DNA of 64,000 nucleotides from Pontibacter deserti (GTDB taxonomy: Bacteria > Bacteroidota > Bacteroidia > Cytophagales > Hymenobacteraceae). Positions within the stretch are counted from its first letter, which is position 1; every line of letters starts with the position of its first letter. Where the stretch lies: contig NZ_JALPRS010000003.1 in assembly GCF_023630255.1 (NCBI RefSeq), positions 124,001 through 188,000 on the forward strand, written 5' to 3'. The translations under genes were made by a program, and so were the position numbers. Shown in pieces: positions 52,369 through 61,719 of this stretch. The notes under the pieces are model-generated. The model was not told where the DNA came from and searched no databases. It worked only from the letters and a program-made list of their open reading frames with translations.

Positions 52369-53256
52369 ATGAGCTACGAAAGACTGGAGCAGTGCCCGAT
52401 CTGCAGCAAAGAAGAATTCAAAAACTTTTTAGTAGTAACAGACAATTCAGTTTCGAAGGAAAGCTTTGTGATTGTAGAATGTGAAAACTGCACGTTTAAG
52501 TTTACCAATCCACGGCCGGATATTGAAAGTATAGGGAGCTATTATGAGTCTGAAGATTATATCTCGCATAGCAATACCAAAACCGGAATTATAAACAAGG
52601 CATACCATGTAGTACGTTCTATTACTACCAAGCAGAAAGTAGAGCTTATAAACCGGTATGCCCCTGGTAAGGGAACCATACTTGATTATGGTTGCGGAAC
52701 TGGGGTATTTCTGACGGCCTGTAAAAAAGACGGCTGGAAAGTGAGAGGGGTAGAGCCAAGTGATAAAGCTAGAGAGTTAGCGTCAGAATCGGTAGGAACA
52801 ACTATAGCTACTAATATAGAAGAACTTCCGGAAGAGAAATATAATGTGATTACGCTGTGGCATGTGCTGGAGCATATCCATACGCTGAACGACACTGTAA
52901 ACAAGCTGATCTCACACCTGGCAGAAGATGGCGTGTTGATTATAGCGGTTCCGAACGCAGACTCGCATGATGCAAAGCAGTACAAAGAAAACTGGGCAGC
53001 TTACGATGTTCCGAGACACTTGTACCATTTTACGCAGCCCACCATGAAGCGCTTCCTGAAGAAACATAAGATGCAATTGGAGGAAGTGCTGCCCATGAAG
53101 TTTGACGCCTACTATGTAAGCATGCTCAGCGAAAAACATAAAGAAGGCAAAACCAAAATGATCAGCAGCGTACTGAATGGTTATAAGTCTAATAGCTATG
53201 CAGAGAAAAATGGCAACGATTATTCAAGCCTGATCTTTGTTGCGAAACGTAAATAA
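52369..53256 (+). CDS. Class I SAM-dependent methyltransferase with N-terminal zinc-ribbon-like Cys pairs
   Basis: 295 residues. The N-terminus has CPIC and CENC, a zinc-ribbon arrangement seen in some methyltransferases acting on small molecules or glycans. The Rossmann core follows with ILDYGCGTGVFL and WHVLEHIHTL. The start codon follows the mnmG stop codon directly with no gap, so it is co-translated with mnmG. Substrate unknown. Confidence 0.87.
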   Translation: MSYERLEQCPICSKEEFKNFLVVTDNSVSKESFVIVECENCTFKFTNPRPDIESIGSYYESEDYISHSNTKTGIINKAYHVVRSITTKQKVELINRYAPGKGTILDYGCGTGVFLTACKKDGWKVRGVEPSDKARELASESVGTTIATNIEELPEEKYNVITLWHVLEHIHTLNDTVNKLISHLAEDGVLIIAVPNADSHDAKQYKENWAAYDVPRHLYHFTQPTMKRFLKKHKMQLEEVLPMKFDAYYVSMLSEKHKEGKTKMISSVLNGYKSNSYAEKNGNDYSSLIFVAKRK

Positions 53257-53288
53257 GTATAAAAAGCACAGGACATATACCGTGGAAA

Positions 53289-53308
53289 AGGCAAGCGAAA
53301 GTTTGCCT
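53289..53308 (+). terminator. Hairpin with GAAA tetraloop between the methyltransferase and Ig-like lipoprotein genes
   Basis: AGGCAAGC, GAAA, GTTTGCCT (8-bp stem with one G-T pair) and a short T-rich tail. It could terminate or stabilise the upstream mRNA. Confidence 0.6.
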
Positions 53309-53332
53309 CTTTTCATTTTAAAGGCTTATTCT

Positions 53333-54946
53333 ATGAAAATTATCAACACAGCTTTAATAGCCGCAACACTACTAACCTTGGCGTCTTGCGCCAGTGTAAG
53401 CAGTCCGGAAGGAGGCGATAAAGACACGACTCCACCAACATTAGTAAGCAGCAACCCAAAAGACCAGCAACTGAACGTTAGCACTAGAACAATAAGCCTG
53501 GAATTTGACGAGGACGTGCAGCCGAACAATCTGCAGAAAGAATTACTTATTACTCCTTTTACTGAAAACAAGTATAGGATCAGAACGGATGAGAAGGTTA
53601 TCGAATTAAATTTTGATACCCCACTTCAGGATAGCACAACTTATACTTTAAACTTCAGGAAAGGTATAGCGGATATAACGGAGAAGAATGTAGTAGAAAA
53701 TTTAAGATTATCTTTTAGTACAGGCTCCTACATAGATTCGAGTAGAGTAGAAGGGCAAGTGGTAAACCTGATGACGCAACAGCCAGAAAAAGATGTTATA
53801 GTTGCGCTTTACCCTGCTGAAGATACAACAAACATCCGGAAAAGCAGACCCTACTATCAAACCCAGACAAACTCCAGCGGCCAGTTTGATTTCAAAAATC
53901 TGAGAGAAGGTAACTACAGGATCTACGCGCTTGCAGACAAAAACAACAACAGCCTGTATGATAACGAAGCAGAAAGAATAGCCTTTATAGGTAAACCCAT
54001 TTCAGTAAAACCGGATTCGCAGCAGGTAACATTAGAAACTTTTACTATCGATACTAAGAAGCCCATCGCACTGCAACGACAGAAATTTGTAGATAGGTTT
54101 ACAGTAACGTATAGTGAAGGAGTAGAAAGAATAACCGCCCTCACTTTAACGACTAAAGATACGATCCTCTATAAATCAACCCCGGATGGTAAGAATATAG
54201 AATTGTTCAAAAACCAGAAATTTACTGGTGGAAAAGTTTTGGTTGCAGCTGTGGATTCTGCCGGAAATAGTACACTGGATACACTACAGGTAGATTTCGG
54301 CCCGGATTATACACAGCGCCTGCAGGGAGCTAACCTTAAAGTTATAAACACACAAAATGGAGGGCAAACTTACAGGCCAGGTCAAAAAGCAACGATAGAA
54401 TTACAAACACAGGTAAGAATAACAGGCACTACGCCAGTAACTATACAGGCAGACACAACAACAAGTATAACCCTAAAATACCCTGAGCAATTAACCTTAG
54501 ATAAAACTGCAACTGAAATCAGTTTTACAATTCCACAGCTTAAGAACCGGCAGCAATCTTACATGATCCTGCTTGACAGTACACAGATTGTTCCGCTACA
54601 AGGTAAACCGTTAAAGTTCGCTCAAATACCGATTACAATAGGAGAGGCACAAGGTACCGGAAGTTTAAAAGGAAGTATAACTACAACGCAGAAATCCTTT
54701 ATTGTTCAGTTGCTGGATGGAAAGTATAATGTAGTGAAGGAACAGAAAAACGTAAAAAACTTTCAGTTCAGAGATCTGCCACCCGGGATATACCTGATCC
54801 GGATACTGGTGGATGAAAACAACAACGGTAAATGGGATAGAGGCACCGGCACATTTGACAAAGAACCCGAAAGAGTATACATACACCCAGACCAGGTAGA
54901 AATAAGAGCAAACTGGGAACTGGAGGACATAAAAGTACAGCTGTAA
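53333..54946 (+). CDS. Lipoprotein with N-terminal Big_5 (SbsA Ig-like) domain
   Basis: 537 residues from MKIINTALIAATLLTLASC (Cys19 is the lipidated residue). Ig-like domain (about 33-135): TPPTLVSSNPKDQQLNVSTR, the SbsA Ig-like/Big_5 opening, and LTLNF-type strands with SFSTG near its end. Several further beta-rich modules follow, including GQVVNLMTQQPEKDVIVALYP and a C-terminal PPGIYLIRILVDENNNGKWD module. Widely distributed in Bacteroidota; may bind surface partners (inference). The ATG at 53333 is preferred because an earlier in-frame start adds a charged segment before the signal peptide. Confidence 0.87.
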   Translation: MKIINTALIAATLLTLASCASVSSPEGGDKDTTPPTLVSSNPKDQQLNVSTRTISLEFDEDVQPNNLQKELLITPFTENKYRIRTDEKVIELNFDTPLQDSTTYTLNFRKGIADITEKNVVENLRLSFSTGSYIDSSRVEGQVVNLMTQQPEKDVIVALYPAEDTTNIRKSRPYYQTQTNSSGQFDFKNLREGNYRIYALADKNNNSLYDNEAERIAFIGKPISVKPDSQQVTLETFTIDTKKPIALQRQKFVDRFTVTYSEGVERITALTLTTKDTILYKSTPDGKNIELFKNQKFTGGKVLVAAVDSAGNSTLDTLQVDFGPDYTQRLQGANLKVINTQNGGQTYRPGQKATIELQTQVRITGTTPVTIQADTTTSITLKYPEQLTLDKTATEISFTIPQLKNRQQSYMILLDSTQIVPLQGKPLKFAQIPITIGEAQGTGSLKGSITTTQKSFIVQLLDGKYNVVKEQKNVKNFQFRDLPPGIYLIRILVDENNNGKWDRGTGTFDKEPERVYIHPDQVEIRANWELEDIKVQL

Positions 54947-54947
54947 T

Positions 54948-54979
54948 AAAAAAGGAGATTCGAAAGGGTCTCCTTTTTT
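54948..54979 (+). terminator. Terminator after the Ig-like lipoprotein gene
   Basis: AAAAAAGGAGA, 10-nt loop, TCTCCTTTTTT: 11-bp perfect stem overlapping the stop codon region. Confidence 0.92.
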
Positions 54980-55175
54980 TATGCCTATAACTAAGACTGA
55001 AATCATTAAAAAAATAATGTTCCGCACATGCCAGAGAACCTTACAGATATACGCATCAGCTATTGTTCCACTACTTAGAAAAACCTCATAAAAGGCAACT
55101 GTAAAGCAAAAACGGAAAACAAAAAGATGAAATCAGAAGTTCGTAATAGAAATCCACAGATTGGTGTGGTATAAC

Positions 55176-55184
55176 TGTGGATAA
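55176..55184 (+). promoter_or_regulatory. Exact DnaA box
   Basis: TGTGGATAA, the reverse complement of the DnaA-binding 9-mer TTATCCACA, with no mismatch. Confidence 0.75.
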
Positions 55185-55511
55185 AAGTGGGTAAAGTATT
55201 GAAAACAAAATTAGGCTGGGAGTCATAGAACAAAAAAACATGTGTTCCACGGTAAAAAGTGGAAACAGGTTTATAAAAACACAACAAAAAGTGAGTTTTC
55301 CACGCGTGGAACAAGTGTGTAAAAAGTAATTCACAGAAAAAACAGAAAAGTGGAAAAGCGAATTAAGCATCTGAAGCAGAAAAAGATGAACAGATAATAA
55401 ATGTGGAACATCTGTGGAAGAATTATAAAGCAGTAAACAAGTTGTTAGTACACTCCGTGAAACATAAAACTTATACACTTATAAACAGCCCTAATGATGA
55501 AAGAAGAAAGG

Positions 55512-55542
55512 ATTTAAAAATTTAATTTATTTAAAATAATTA
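55512..55542. other. 31-bp A/T-only tract (possible unwinding element)
   Basis: Thirty-one consecutive A/T bases between the two groups of DnaA-box-like sequences (55402-55421 and 55555-55573). Confidence 0.55.
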
Positions 55543-55650
55543 GAGAGTTGAATGTGTGGAAAGGTGTGGAACAGGGAGAAAAAAGGCTGAAAAAAATTTA
55601 AAAGGATATCTTTAGAAAGAGAAATACAAAAGAGAACCAAAACAAGACAA

Positions 55651-57717
55651 ATGAAATTACTGCTGAAACTGACACCACCTTTCGAAGATCCTGTGATTGT
55701 TTTTGGGATGGTGTTACTTATAATACTGGTGGCACCGATTATACTTAACAGGTTAAAGATTCCAGGTATAGTAGGTATAATACTGGCGGGTGTTATAGTA
55801 GGGCCAAACGGTTTCAATTTATTGGAACGAGATGCCAGTATAGTTTTACTAGGCACAGTCGGCTTACTCTACATTATGTTCCTGGCCGGGCTCGAAATTG
55901 ACATGATCGATTTCAAGAAAAACAAAAACAGAAGCCTGGTATTTGGTGCCTTAACCTTCCTCATCCCGATCACGACAGGTACACTGGTCTTTTACTTTAT
56001 ACTGGATTATGAAATATTACCGGCTATACTTCTATCCAGTATGTTCTCGTCACATACACTTATTGCATATCCTATAGCCAGCAAGTTAGGTATCAGCAAG
56101 AACGAAGCAGTAACTATAACTATAGGTGGTACCATTATTACAGATACAGCTGTGTTGTTGGTTTTGGCAGTGGTGGCGGGCTCATCCAAGGGCAATCTCG
56201 ATTACTTTTATTGGATAAAACTGGCCTTCTCTTTATCCATTTTCGCAAGTATAGTCATGTTTGTATTCCCCTACATTGCCCGCTGGTTTTTCAGGCATAT
56301 AGAAGGAGAGAAAGGTGCACAGTTCATATTTGTACTGGCAATGGTTTTCGCTGCTGCTTTCCTGGCTGAACTGGCAGGAGTAGAGGCAATCATCGGAGCG
56401 TTTTTAGCAGGGCTGGCTTTAAATACACTGATACCGCATACATCAGCGCTCATGAACAGGATAGAGTTTGTAGGCAATAACATCTTCATTCCGTTCTTCC
56501 TGATAAGTGTAGGGATGATTGTAGATCTGAGTGTACTGTTCAGAGGGCCGGAAGCCCTGATCATTGCAGGCACCATTGTGGTAGTAGCGGTTGTGACAAA
56601 ATTCCTGGCAGCATGGGCTACGCAAAGAATATTTAATTATACAAGAACACAGCGTAACCTGATATTTGGTTTGAGCAGCGCACACGCAGCAGCTACACTG
56701 GCTGTAATACTGGTTGGGTTTAACTTGGGTATCATAAATGAAGATGCTTTAAACGGAACAATCGTTCTTATACTTGTTACTTGTTTGGTAAGCTCTTTTG
56801 TAACAGAAAAGACCGGTAAAAAATTGGCCATTATCGAAAGCAGGAAAAAACCAAACCTCAGCGAAAAGCCAGACCGCATACTGGTACCAATCGCCAATCC
56901 GCAAAACATAGAGAAACTGATCGACTTATCGGTAATGCTTAAAAACCCAGAATACCACGAGCCGATTTACCCGCTGGCAGTTGTGATAGACAATGAGCAT
57001 GCTGAAGAAGAGATCTTCAAAAAGAATAAAATGTTGCAGGAAGCCATTACACACGCCTCGGCTACAGACAATGACGTGCAACTGGTTTCCAAAATAGATA
57101 TAAATGTAGCGAGTGGCATTTTACGAGCTATAAAAGAGCTGATGATAACCGAAGTTATACTTGGCTGGAATGCTAAGATAACTACCCGTGATAGAATTTT
57201 CGGAACAGTACTGGATAACCTACTGGATAACACAGAGCAGATGATTCTGGTAAGTAAGATAGTTCAACCCCTGAATACAACCCAGCGCATAATTGTGATT
57301 GTGCCTTTGAATACTGAATTAGAAAGAGGGTACCTGCGATGGCTGAGGTCTGTACAAAAATTATCAGTACAACTGGGGGCAAAGATCATATTCAGAGGCA
57401 GACGCAGAACCTTGAACAAAATAAGGCAGACGTTGAGCAACACCAAACCGGCCGTAGAAGCTCAGTTCGAACCGTTGACTGATTTTAAAGAACTGGAGGA
57501 GATGCGAACACAATTGCAGATAGATGACATGATCGTGGTGATATCAGCAAGAGAAGGAACAATTTCTTACAACAGCCGCATGGACCAGGTGCCAAGGCTG
57601 CTTTCCAGAAACTATAAAGACAACAGCTTTATTATACTTTACCCGGAGCAAAACCCTATGCAATACCTGGATAACAGCTACACAAGTATAAGTTATGGCA
57701 GCGAAGCAAACCGATAA
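55651..57717 (+). CDS. CPA2-type cation:proton antiporter with C-terminal nucleotide-binding-like domain
   Basis: 688 residues. About twelve membrane helices (about 10-385) of the CPA2 monovalent cation/proton antiporter fold: ILVAPIILNRLKIPGIVGII, GLLYIMFLAGLEIDM, and GVEAIIGAFLAGLALN with SSHTLIAYPIASKLGISK. The C-terminal 270 residues are soluble: two USP-like nucleotide-binding domains (about 408-535 and 545-680: DRILVPIANPQNIEKLIDLS; QRIIVIVPLNTE). Probably exchanges Na+ or K+ for H+. Ends 23 bp inside the following DUF4385 gene. It is the first gene to the right of the candidate origin. Confidence 0.92.
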   Translation: MKLLLKLTPPFEDPVIVFGMVLLIILVAPIILNRLKIPGIVGIILAGVIVGPNGFNLLERDASIVLLGTVGLLYIMFLAGLEIDMIDFKKNKNRSLVFGALTFLIPITTGTLVFYFILDYEILPAILLSSMFSSHTLIAYPIASKLGISKNEAVTITIGGTIITDTAVLLVLAVVAGSSKGNLDYFYWIKLAFSLSIFASIVMFVFPYIARWFFRHIEGEKGAQFIFVLAMVFAAAFLAELAGVEAIIGAFLAGLALNTLIPHTSALMNRIEFVGNNIFIPFFLISVGMIVDLSVLFRGPEALIIAGTIVVVAVVTKFLAAWATQRIFNYTRTQRNLIFGLSSAHAAATLAVILVGFNLGIINEDALNGTIVLILVTCLVSSFVTEKTGKKLAIIESRKKPNLSEKPDRILVPIANPQNIEKLIDLSVMLKNPEYHEPIYPLAVVIDNEHAEEEIFKKNKMLQEAITHASATDNDVQLVSKIDINVASGILRAIKELMITEVILGWNAKITTRDRIFGTVLDNLLDNTEQMILVSKIVQPLNTTQRIIVIVPLNTELERGYLRWLRSVQKLSVQLGAKIIFRGRRRTLNKIRQTLSNTKPAVEAQFEPLTDFKELEEMRTQLQIDDMIVVISAREGTISYNSRMDQVPRLLSRNYKDNSFIILYPEQNPMQYLDNSYTSISYGSEANR

Positions 57718-58213
57718 CAAAGCCTTTAACTATACCCTCGATTTCGATAAGACAGATTTCAGGAAGAACCCGGAACTATACCGTGTGGGTAAAGGCGAAC
57801 AAGGGGTGTTGCTGGTAGAACCTTATAAATCTGAGATATTGCCCCACTGGCGCATTAAAACGCCTGAGATAGCACGTGAGTCGTCGGAGAAGATCTATAC
57901 TTTGTTTGAAGCATACCTGGAACAGGAAGATTTTGTTGGCGCTGATATGGCACGTAAATTTCTGCAGATGGGCTATACCCGCTCACGGCGCTATGCCAAC
58001 CATAAATCCGGAAAGAAGTATAAAGGCCCTGTACCTGACGATAAAAAAGGACAAAGCGGGGCACATGGCAGAGATGAACTGCCCAGGGAAATAGATCCTG
58101 TTAAAGCAGAGTCGGCAGCAATTTTTAAAGCAAAGTGGGACCAGGCAAAACAAAATCCTGAGTATTTGCGGTTAAAAGAAGCATTTCAGACAACTATAGC
58201 AGGAATAAAATAA
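57695..58213 (+). CDS. DUF4385 protein of unknown function
   Basis: 172 residues, basic. FDKTDFRKNPELYRVGKGEQ, then LLVEPYKSEILPHWRIKTPE and YTRSRRYANHKSGKKY are the DUF4385 signature. Function unknown. The start codon lies 23 bp before the antiporter stop, so it is translationally coupled. Confidence 0.88.
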   Translation: MAAKQTDNKAFNYTLDFDKTDFRKNPELYRVGKGEQGVLLVEPYKSEILPHWRIKTPEIARESSEKIYTLFEAYLEQEDFVGADMARKFLQMGYTRSRRYANHKSGKKYKGPVPDDKKGQSGAHGRDELPREIDPVKAESAAIFKAKWDQAKQNPEYLRLKEAFQTTIAGIK

Positions 58214-58252
58214 TTAGCTGTAACCGAAATATCTCTGAAAGAGTAATTCACA

Positions 58253-58260
58253 TATCTTTG
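58253..58260 (+). promoter_or_regulatory. -7 promoter box for the gene at 58286
   Basis: TATCTTTG fits TAnnTTTG; predicted transcription start near 58267, about 19 nt before the ATG. Confidence 0.55.
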
Positions 58261-58285
58261 TAACAAAAGAAACACATCAAAAGAA

Positions 58286-58744
58286 ATGATCAATAAAGAC
58301 ATCAGGTTAGGTAAGGGACTTGGTAAGATCAAGTTCGGCCTGACAAGGGACGAAGTAGAAGAACTAATCGGCGAACCGGAAGAAGTAGAAGAATCGGATG
58401 AGGAGGATGAGTTTGAGCACGAAGCCTGGAACTACTGGGAAGATGGCTATTCGTTATACTTTGATAAGGAAGACGATTACCGCCTGAGCTGCATTGAAAC
58501 AGCAAACCGTGAAGTACAACTGTGGGATGAGCGTATCTTTGAATTAAGCCAGGACCAGTTAAAAGCTCTATTTGCAGATCATGGAATTACAAATCCTGAG
58601 GAAGAAGAGATGGAAGGCGGCGAAACCCGCATCTCTTACGATAAGGAAATGATTGATCTATACTTTGACGAAGACCAGCTGATTGCTGTTAACTTCGGAG
58701 TATTCATCGATGACAACCTGGAAGTAAAGTGGCCTGAAAAATAA
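58286..58744 (+). CDS. Acidic small protein of unknown function
   Basis: 152 residues, very acidic (several runs of E/D). LGKGLGKIKFGLTRDEVEEL and IGEPEEVEESDEED recall SMI1/KNR4-like or SmpA-like folds, but no signature is firm. No membrane segment. It has its own promoter box and a very strong terminator, so it is an independent gene. Confidence 0.75.
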   Translation: MINKDIRLGKGLGKIKFGLTRDEVEELIGEPEEVEESDEEDEFEHEAWNYWEDGYSLYFDKEDDYRLSCIETANREVQLWDERIFELSQDQLKALFADHGITNPEEEEMEGGETRISYDKEMIDLYFDEDQLIAVNFGVFIDDNLEVKWPEK

Positions 58745-58765
58745 GCTTAAGCTAAAGTATAAAAC

Positions 58766-58804
58766 ACAAAAAAGGCGCTGCAAAATCTGCAGCGCCTTTT
58801 TTGT
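58766..58804. terminator. Very strong bidirectional terminator
   Basis: ACAAAAAAGGCGCTGCA, 5-nt loop, TGCAGCGCCTTTTTTGT: 17-bp perfect stem between convergent genes. Confidence 0.96.
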
Positions 58805-58822
58805 TGAAGTATAGCTTAATTC

Positions 58823-59959
58823 CTATTTGAATAAGAAGCTCTTAACCTCCTCCTGCATAACCGGGTTAATGGCTACAGCAAGAATCAGAGAAATGATCAG
58901 ACCTATAGTTACTGAAAGAACATCCTTGCCAATCAGCCTGAAAGTTTTAGCAAATTTTTCACCACTGTCATGGGCACGAAGGCGCATACCCAGCTCACGA
59001 CCGGCCAGTAAGCCAACAAACACCCAGGTAGTACTCATCGGGATGTTGTTTACTTCTTTAAAGTAGTAAAGTATAAGCGAGTATACAAGGTCAATGATAG
59101 TGGCGCTTCTTACATCACGTACTTCCGATTTCTCGTTGATTACATTCTGTATCTTATCACCTTTCTTATAGAACAGGAAGCCCAGACCTAAGAAAATAAA
59201 TAAAGTAAAAGCCAGGAACTCGTACACATTTAGCTGGCGCGGCAGGTATACTGCTATATTTGCCAGATCCTGAGCAAGCCAGGTATACCATAAAAAGCCA
59301 CTAATCAGCCATTGCGCCCAAACCCAGAAGGCATGTGCTTCGCCTTTTATAAAACGCTTAATTAATTTAGAAAGGGTGAGGTAAATAATAAGGGCTGAGA
59401 TAAATGCCAGAAAGTAACCAGCAATACTTTTGTTGAACATACTTACTACAGTGCCACCAGTGGCCGAGAACACACTGAGCAACATAAACGTGGTAGAAAC
59501 CGGAATACGGAACCTTGTAAGCAGCAACAGGATAATTGGAGAAGCTAATTGTAAGTACACAAAGCTGGTAGGTGTTTTATCCAGGCCGGGAGTGGCTAAG
59601 CGCTCATATGATACATCACCGTCGAAAGCAACCCAGCTATAGGTAACACAACCAACAAATATAAGGCCCATGAACAGCCACTGCCAGTACCACGGCTTGT
59701 CTTCGTTAGAGCCAATAAAAGTACCTATTGTTTGAATACTATCGTTGGCAATAGCAGAGTAACCTGCAAAAGCAAAACCAACCCACATAGCAATACTTGG
59801 GTAAGGATATACCGCGCCAGCTGCAATAAGTGAGAAAGCAATAAAGTATAAGAATTTTTTCTCCTTCTGAAGAACAACATCAAAGAGAGTATACCTTTTG
59901 GTAAACTTATGAGGATGGGCTTCTAAAACGTGTTTAGGATGTTTCTTGGTCTTAGGCAT
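58823..59959 (-). CDS. PiT-family inorganic phosphate transporter-like protein
   Basis: 378 residues, about ten membrane segments. PiT-type features: SAIANDSIQTIGTF (a divergent form of the GANDVANAxG motif, about 69-81), PVSTTFMLLSVFSATGGTVV and IPMSTTWVFVGLLAGRE (the two P-x-STT repeats). The first signature lacks the usual Gly-Ala-Asn, so transport of phosphate is less certain than in classical PiT. Single gene. Confidence 0.78.
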   Translation of the reverse strand: MPKTKKHPKHVLEAHPHKFTKRYTLFDVVLQKEKKFLYFIAFSLIAAGAVYPYPSIAMWVGFAFAGYSAIANDSIQTIGTFIGSNEDKPWYWQWLFMGLIFVGCVTYSWVAFDGDVSYERLATPGLDKTPTSFVYLQLASPIILLLLTRFRIPVSTTFMLLSVFSATGGTVVSMFNKSIAGYFLAFISALIIYLTLSKLIKRFIKGEAHAFWVWAQWLISGFLWYTWLAQDLANIAVYLPRQLNVYEFLAFTLFIFLGLGFLFYKKGDKIQNVINEKSEVRDVRSATIIDLVYSLILYYFKEVNNIPMSTTWVFVGLLAGRELGMRLRAHDSGEKFAKTFRLIGKDVLSVTIGLIISLILAVAINPVMQEEVKSFLFK

Positions 59960-60147
59960 TTGAGTGTCTAAAAGTGATAAATTAAAAAGCCGCGCAAGTT
60001 AAGACTAAATGCTAAAAACCTGACTATCTTGTCTTATGAAATTGCATGATAGGAGCTTGGCTAAATGAGGTTGAATTATTAACATTTAACTTCAGTGAAC
60101 TATAAATTTCTGTGAAACACGTATGGCATAATCCATCCTGAATAAGC

Positions 60148-60155
60148 TATCTTTG
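60148..60155 (+). promoter_or_regulatory. -7 promoter box for glyS
   Basis: TATCTTTG, exact TAnnTTTG, ending five bases before the ATG; the transcript would be almost leaderless. Confidence 0.5.
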
Positions 60156-60160
60156 CATTT

Positions 60161-61663
60161 ATGGCGACACAAGAGAAAACTACTGTAGAAAATACCCAAT
60201 TAAAAGATATTATCTCGCATGCAAAGGAGTACGGTTTTGTATTTCCATCTAGCGAGATCTACGACGGCTTACAGGCTGTTTACGACTACGGCCAGATGGG
60301 CGTGGAGCTGAAGAACAACATCAAACAGCTTTGGTGGAAATGCATGACCCAACTTAACGAGAACGTGGTTGGCCTGGATGCAGCCATCTTTATGCACCCG
60401 CTTACCTGGAAGGCATCTGGTCACATCGACAGCTTTAACGACCCGATGATCGATAACAAAGACTCGAAAAAGCGTTACCGCGCCGATGTGCTGATTGAAG
60501 AAAAAGCTGCCGCTTTAGAGAACGAAGGCAAGATTGAAGAGTCTGGTGCTTTGTTAGCAGAGATGGGAAGGCTGTTAGAAGCTGAAGACCTGGATGGCGT
60601 ACGTGAGCTTATAGTTCGTGAAGGTATAAAATGCCCGATTTCCGGCACTACCAACTGGACTGAAGTGCGTCAGTTTAATTTGATGTTCTCTACACAGGTA
60701 GGTTCTGTAGCCGAAGATTCAAGCACCATTTACTTAAGACCAGAAACCGCACAAGGTATATTCGTTAACTTCCTGAACGTGCAGAAAACCGGCCGCATGA
60801 AAGTACCTTTTGGTATTGCGCAGATCGGTAAGGCGTTCCGTAACGAGATCGTGGCACGTCAGTTTATCTTCCGTATGCGCGAGTTCGAGCAGATGGAAAT
60901 GCAGTTCTTTGTACGTCCTGGCACAGAGATGGAATGGTACGAGAAATGGAAAGCAGCCCGCAAACTATGGCACGAAGCGATTGGTATTCCGGCAGAGAAC
61001 CTGCGCTACCACGACCACGAAAAACTGGCTCACTACGCTAATGCTGCGGTTGACATTGAGTATAAATTCCCGTTCGGATTTAAAGAAGTAGAAGGTATAC
61101 ACTCGCGTACTGATTTCGACCTTACCCAGCACCAGGAGCTGAGTCGTAAGAAAATGCAGTACTTCGATAACGACCTGAACGAAGCTGGCAAACCATACGG
61201 TAACTACATTCCTTACGTGATCGAGACATCGGCTGGTGCTGACCGCCTGTTCCTGATGACGCTTTGCAATGCTTACCAGGAAGAAGAGATTACCGAAGGC
61301 GAGGCTACTAAAACACGTACCTTCCTGAAGTTGCACCCGGCTCTTTCTCCGGTTAAGGCAGCTATACTTCCGCTGACCAAAAAAGATGGCCTGCCAGAAA
61401 AAGCTACCGAGATCTTCAACTCACTGAAGTTTGACTTCAACATGATTTATGAAGAGCGCGACAGCATTGGTAAGCGTTACACCCGCCAGGATTTGATTGG
61501 TACACCGTTCTGTATTGCCGTAGACCACCAGACACTGGAAGACAACACCGTTACCGTTCGTGACCGCGACAGCCGCGAGCAGGTGCGTATGCCAATCTCT
61601 GAACTTAGAAACTACATTGATAAAGCCGTTAGCTTCCGTAGCATTCTGGAGAAACTGGCCTAA
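60161..61663 (+). CDS. glyS: Glycyl-tRNA synthetase (alpha2 type)
   Basis: Class II synthetase charging tRNA-Gly. 500 residues: SGHIDSFNDPMIDNKDSKKR, TSTQVG-like LMFSTQVGS, RPETAQGIFVNF and RNEIVARQFIFRMREFEQME (motif 2) and the C-terminal anticodon-binding domain. The single-chain alpha2 form is standard in this phylum. Codon use is highly biased. Promoter box and terminator noted. Short A-rich leader. Confidence 0.98.
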   Translation: MATQEKTTVENTQLKDIISHAKEYGFVFPSSEIYDGLQAVYDYGQMGVELKNNIKQLWWKCMTQLNENVVGLDAAIFMHPLTWKASGHIDSFNDPMIDNKDSKKRYRADVLIEEKAAALENEGKIEESGALLAEMGRLLEAEDLDGVRELIVREGIKCPISGTTNWTEVRQFNLMFSTQVGSVAEDSSTIYLRPETAQGIFVNFLNVQKTGRMKVPFGIAQIGKAFRNEIVARQFIFRMREFEQMEMQFFVRPGTEMEWYEKWKAARKLWHEAIGIPAENLRYHDHEKLAHYANAAVDIEYKFPFGFKEVEGIHSRTDFDLTQHQELSRKKMQYFDNDLNEAGKPYGNYIPYVIETSAGADRLFLMTLCNAYQEEEITEGEATKTRTFLKLHPALSPVKAAILPLTKKDGLPEKATEIFNSLKFDFNMIYEERDSIGKRYTRQDLIGTPFCIAVDHQTLEDNTVTVRDRDSREQVRMPISELRNYIDKAVSFRSILEKLA

Positions 61664-61687
61664 GTATAAAGTATAAATTAAGCTTAG

Positions 61688-61719
61688 AAGGCAGTTTGGG
61701 AAACTAGGCTGCCTTTTTT
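61688..61719 (+). terminator. Terminator after glyS
   Basis: AAGGCAG / CTGCCTT stem around an inner GTTT/AAAC pairing, followed by TTTTTT. Confidence 0.88.

Larger units (their letters stand above)
54983..55650. other. oriC: Candidate chromosomal replication origin (oriC)
   Basis: A gap of about 670 bp without credible genes, purine-rich on the plus strand. DnaA-box-like sequences (consensus TTATCCACA): minus-strand TGTGGATTT at 55150-55158; exact TGTGGATAA (plus) at 55176-55184; TGTGGAACA at 55402-55410; TGTGGAAGA at 55413-55421; TGTGGAAAG at 55555-55563; TGTGGAACA at 55565-55573; and weaker GTGGAAA or TTTTCCACG forms near 55259, 55296 and 55350. A 31-bp run of only A/T (55512-55542) lies next to the pair at 55555-55573 and could unwind first. 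TTCCACGCGTGGAA (55298-55311) is a palindrome of two box-like halves. A parS site lies 4.5 kb away. Confidence 0.7.

Noticed and set aside
55441..55470. parS-like half site (CCGTGAAACA) in the origin region
   Set aside because: Only one half of the palindrome is present; the left half does not match.
55075..55478. Open frames on the minus strand in the candidate origin region
   Set aside because: The translations are Phe/Leu/Ser-rich low-complexity, lack a ribosome-binding site, and only reflect the purine-rich plus strand.
60100..60125. parS-like half site (CTGTGAAACACG) before glyS
   Set aside because: The right half only; the left half diverges at most positions.
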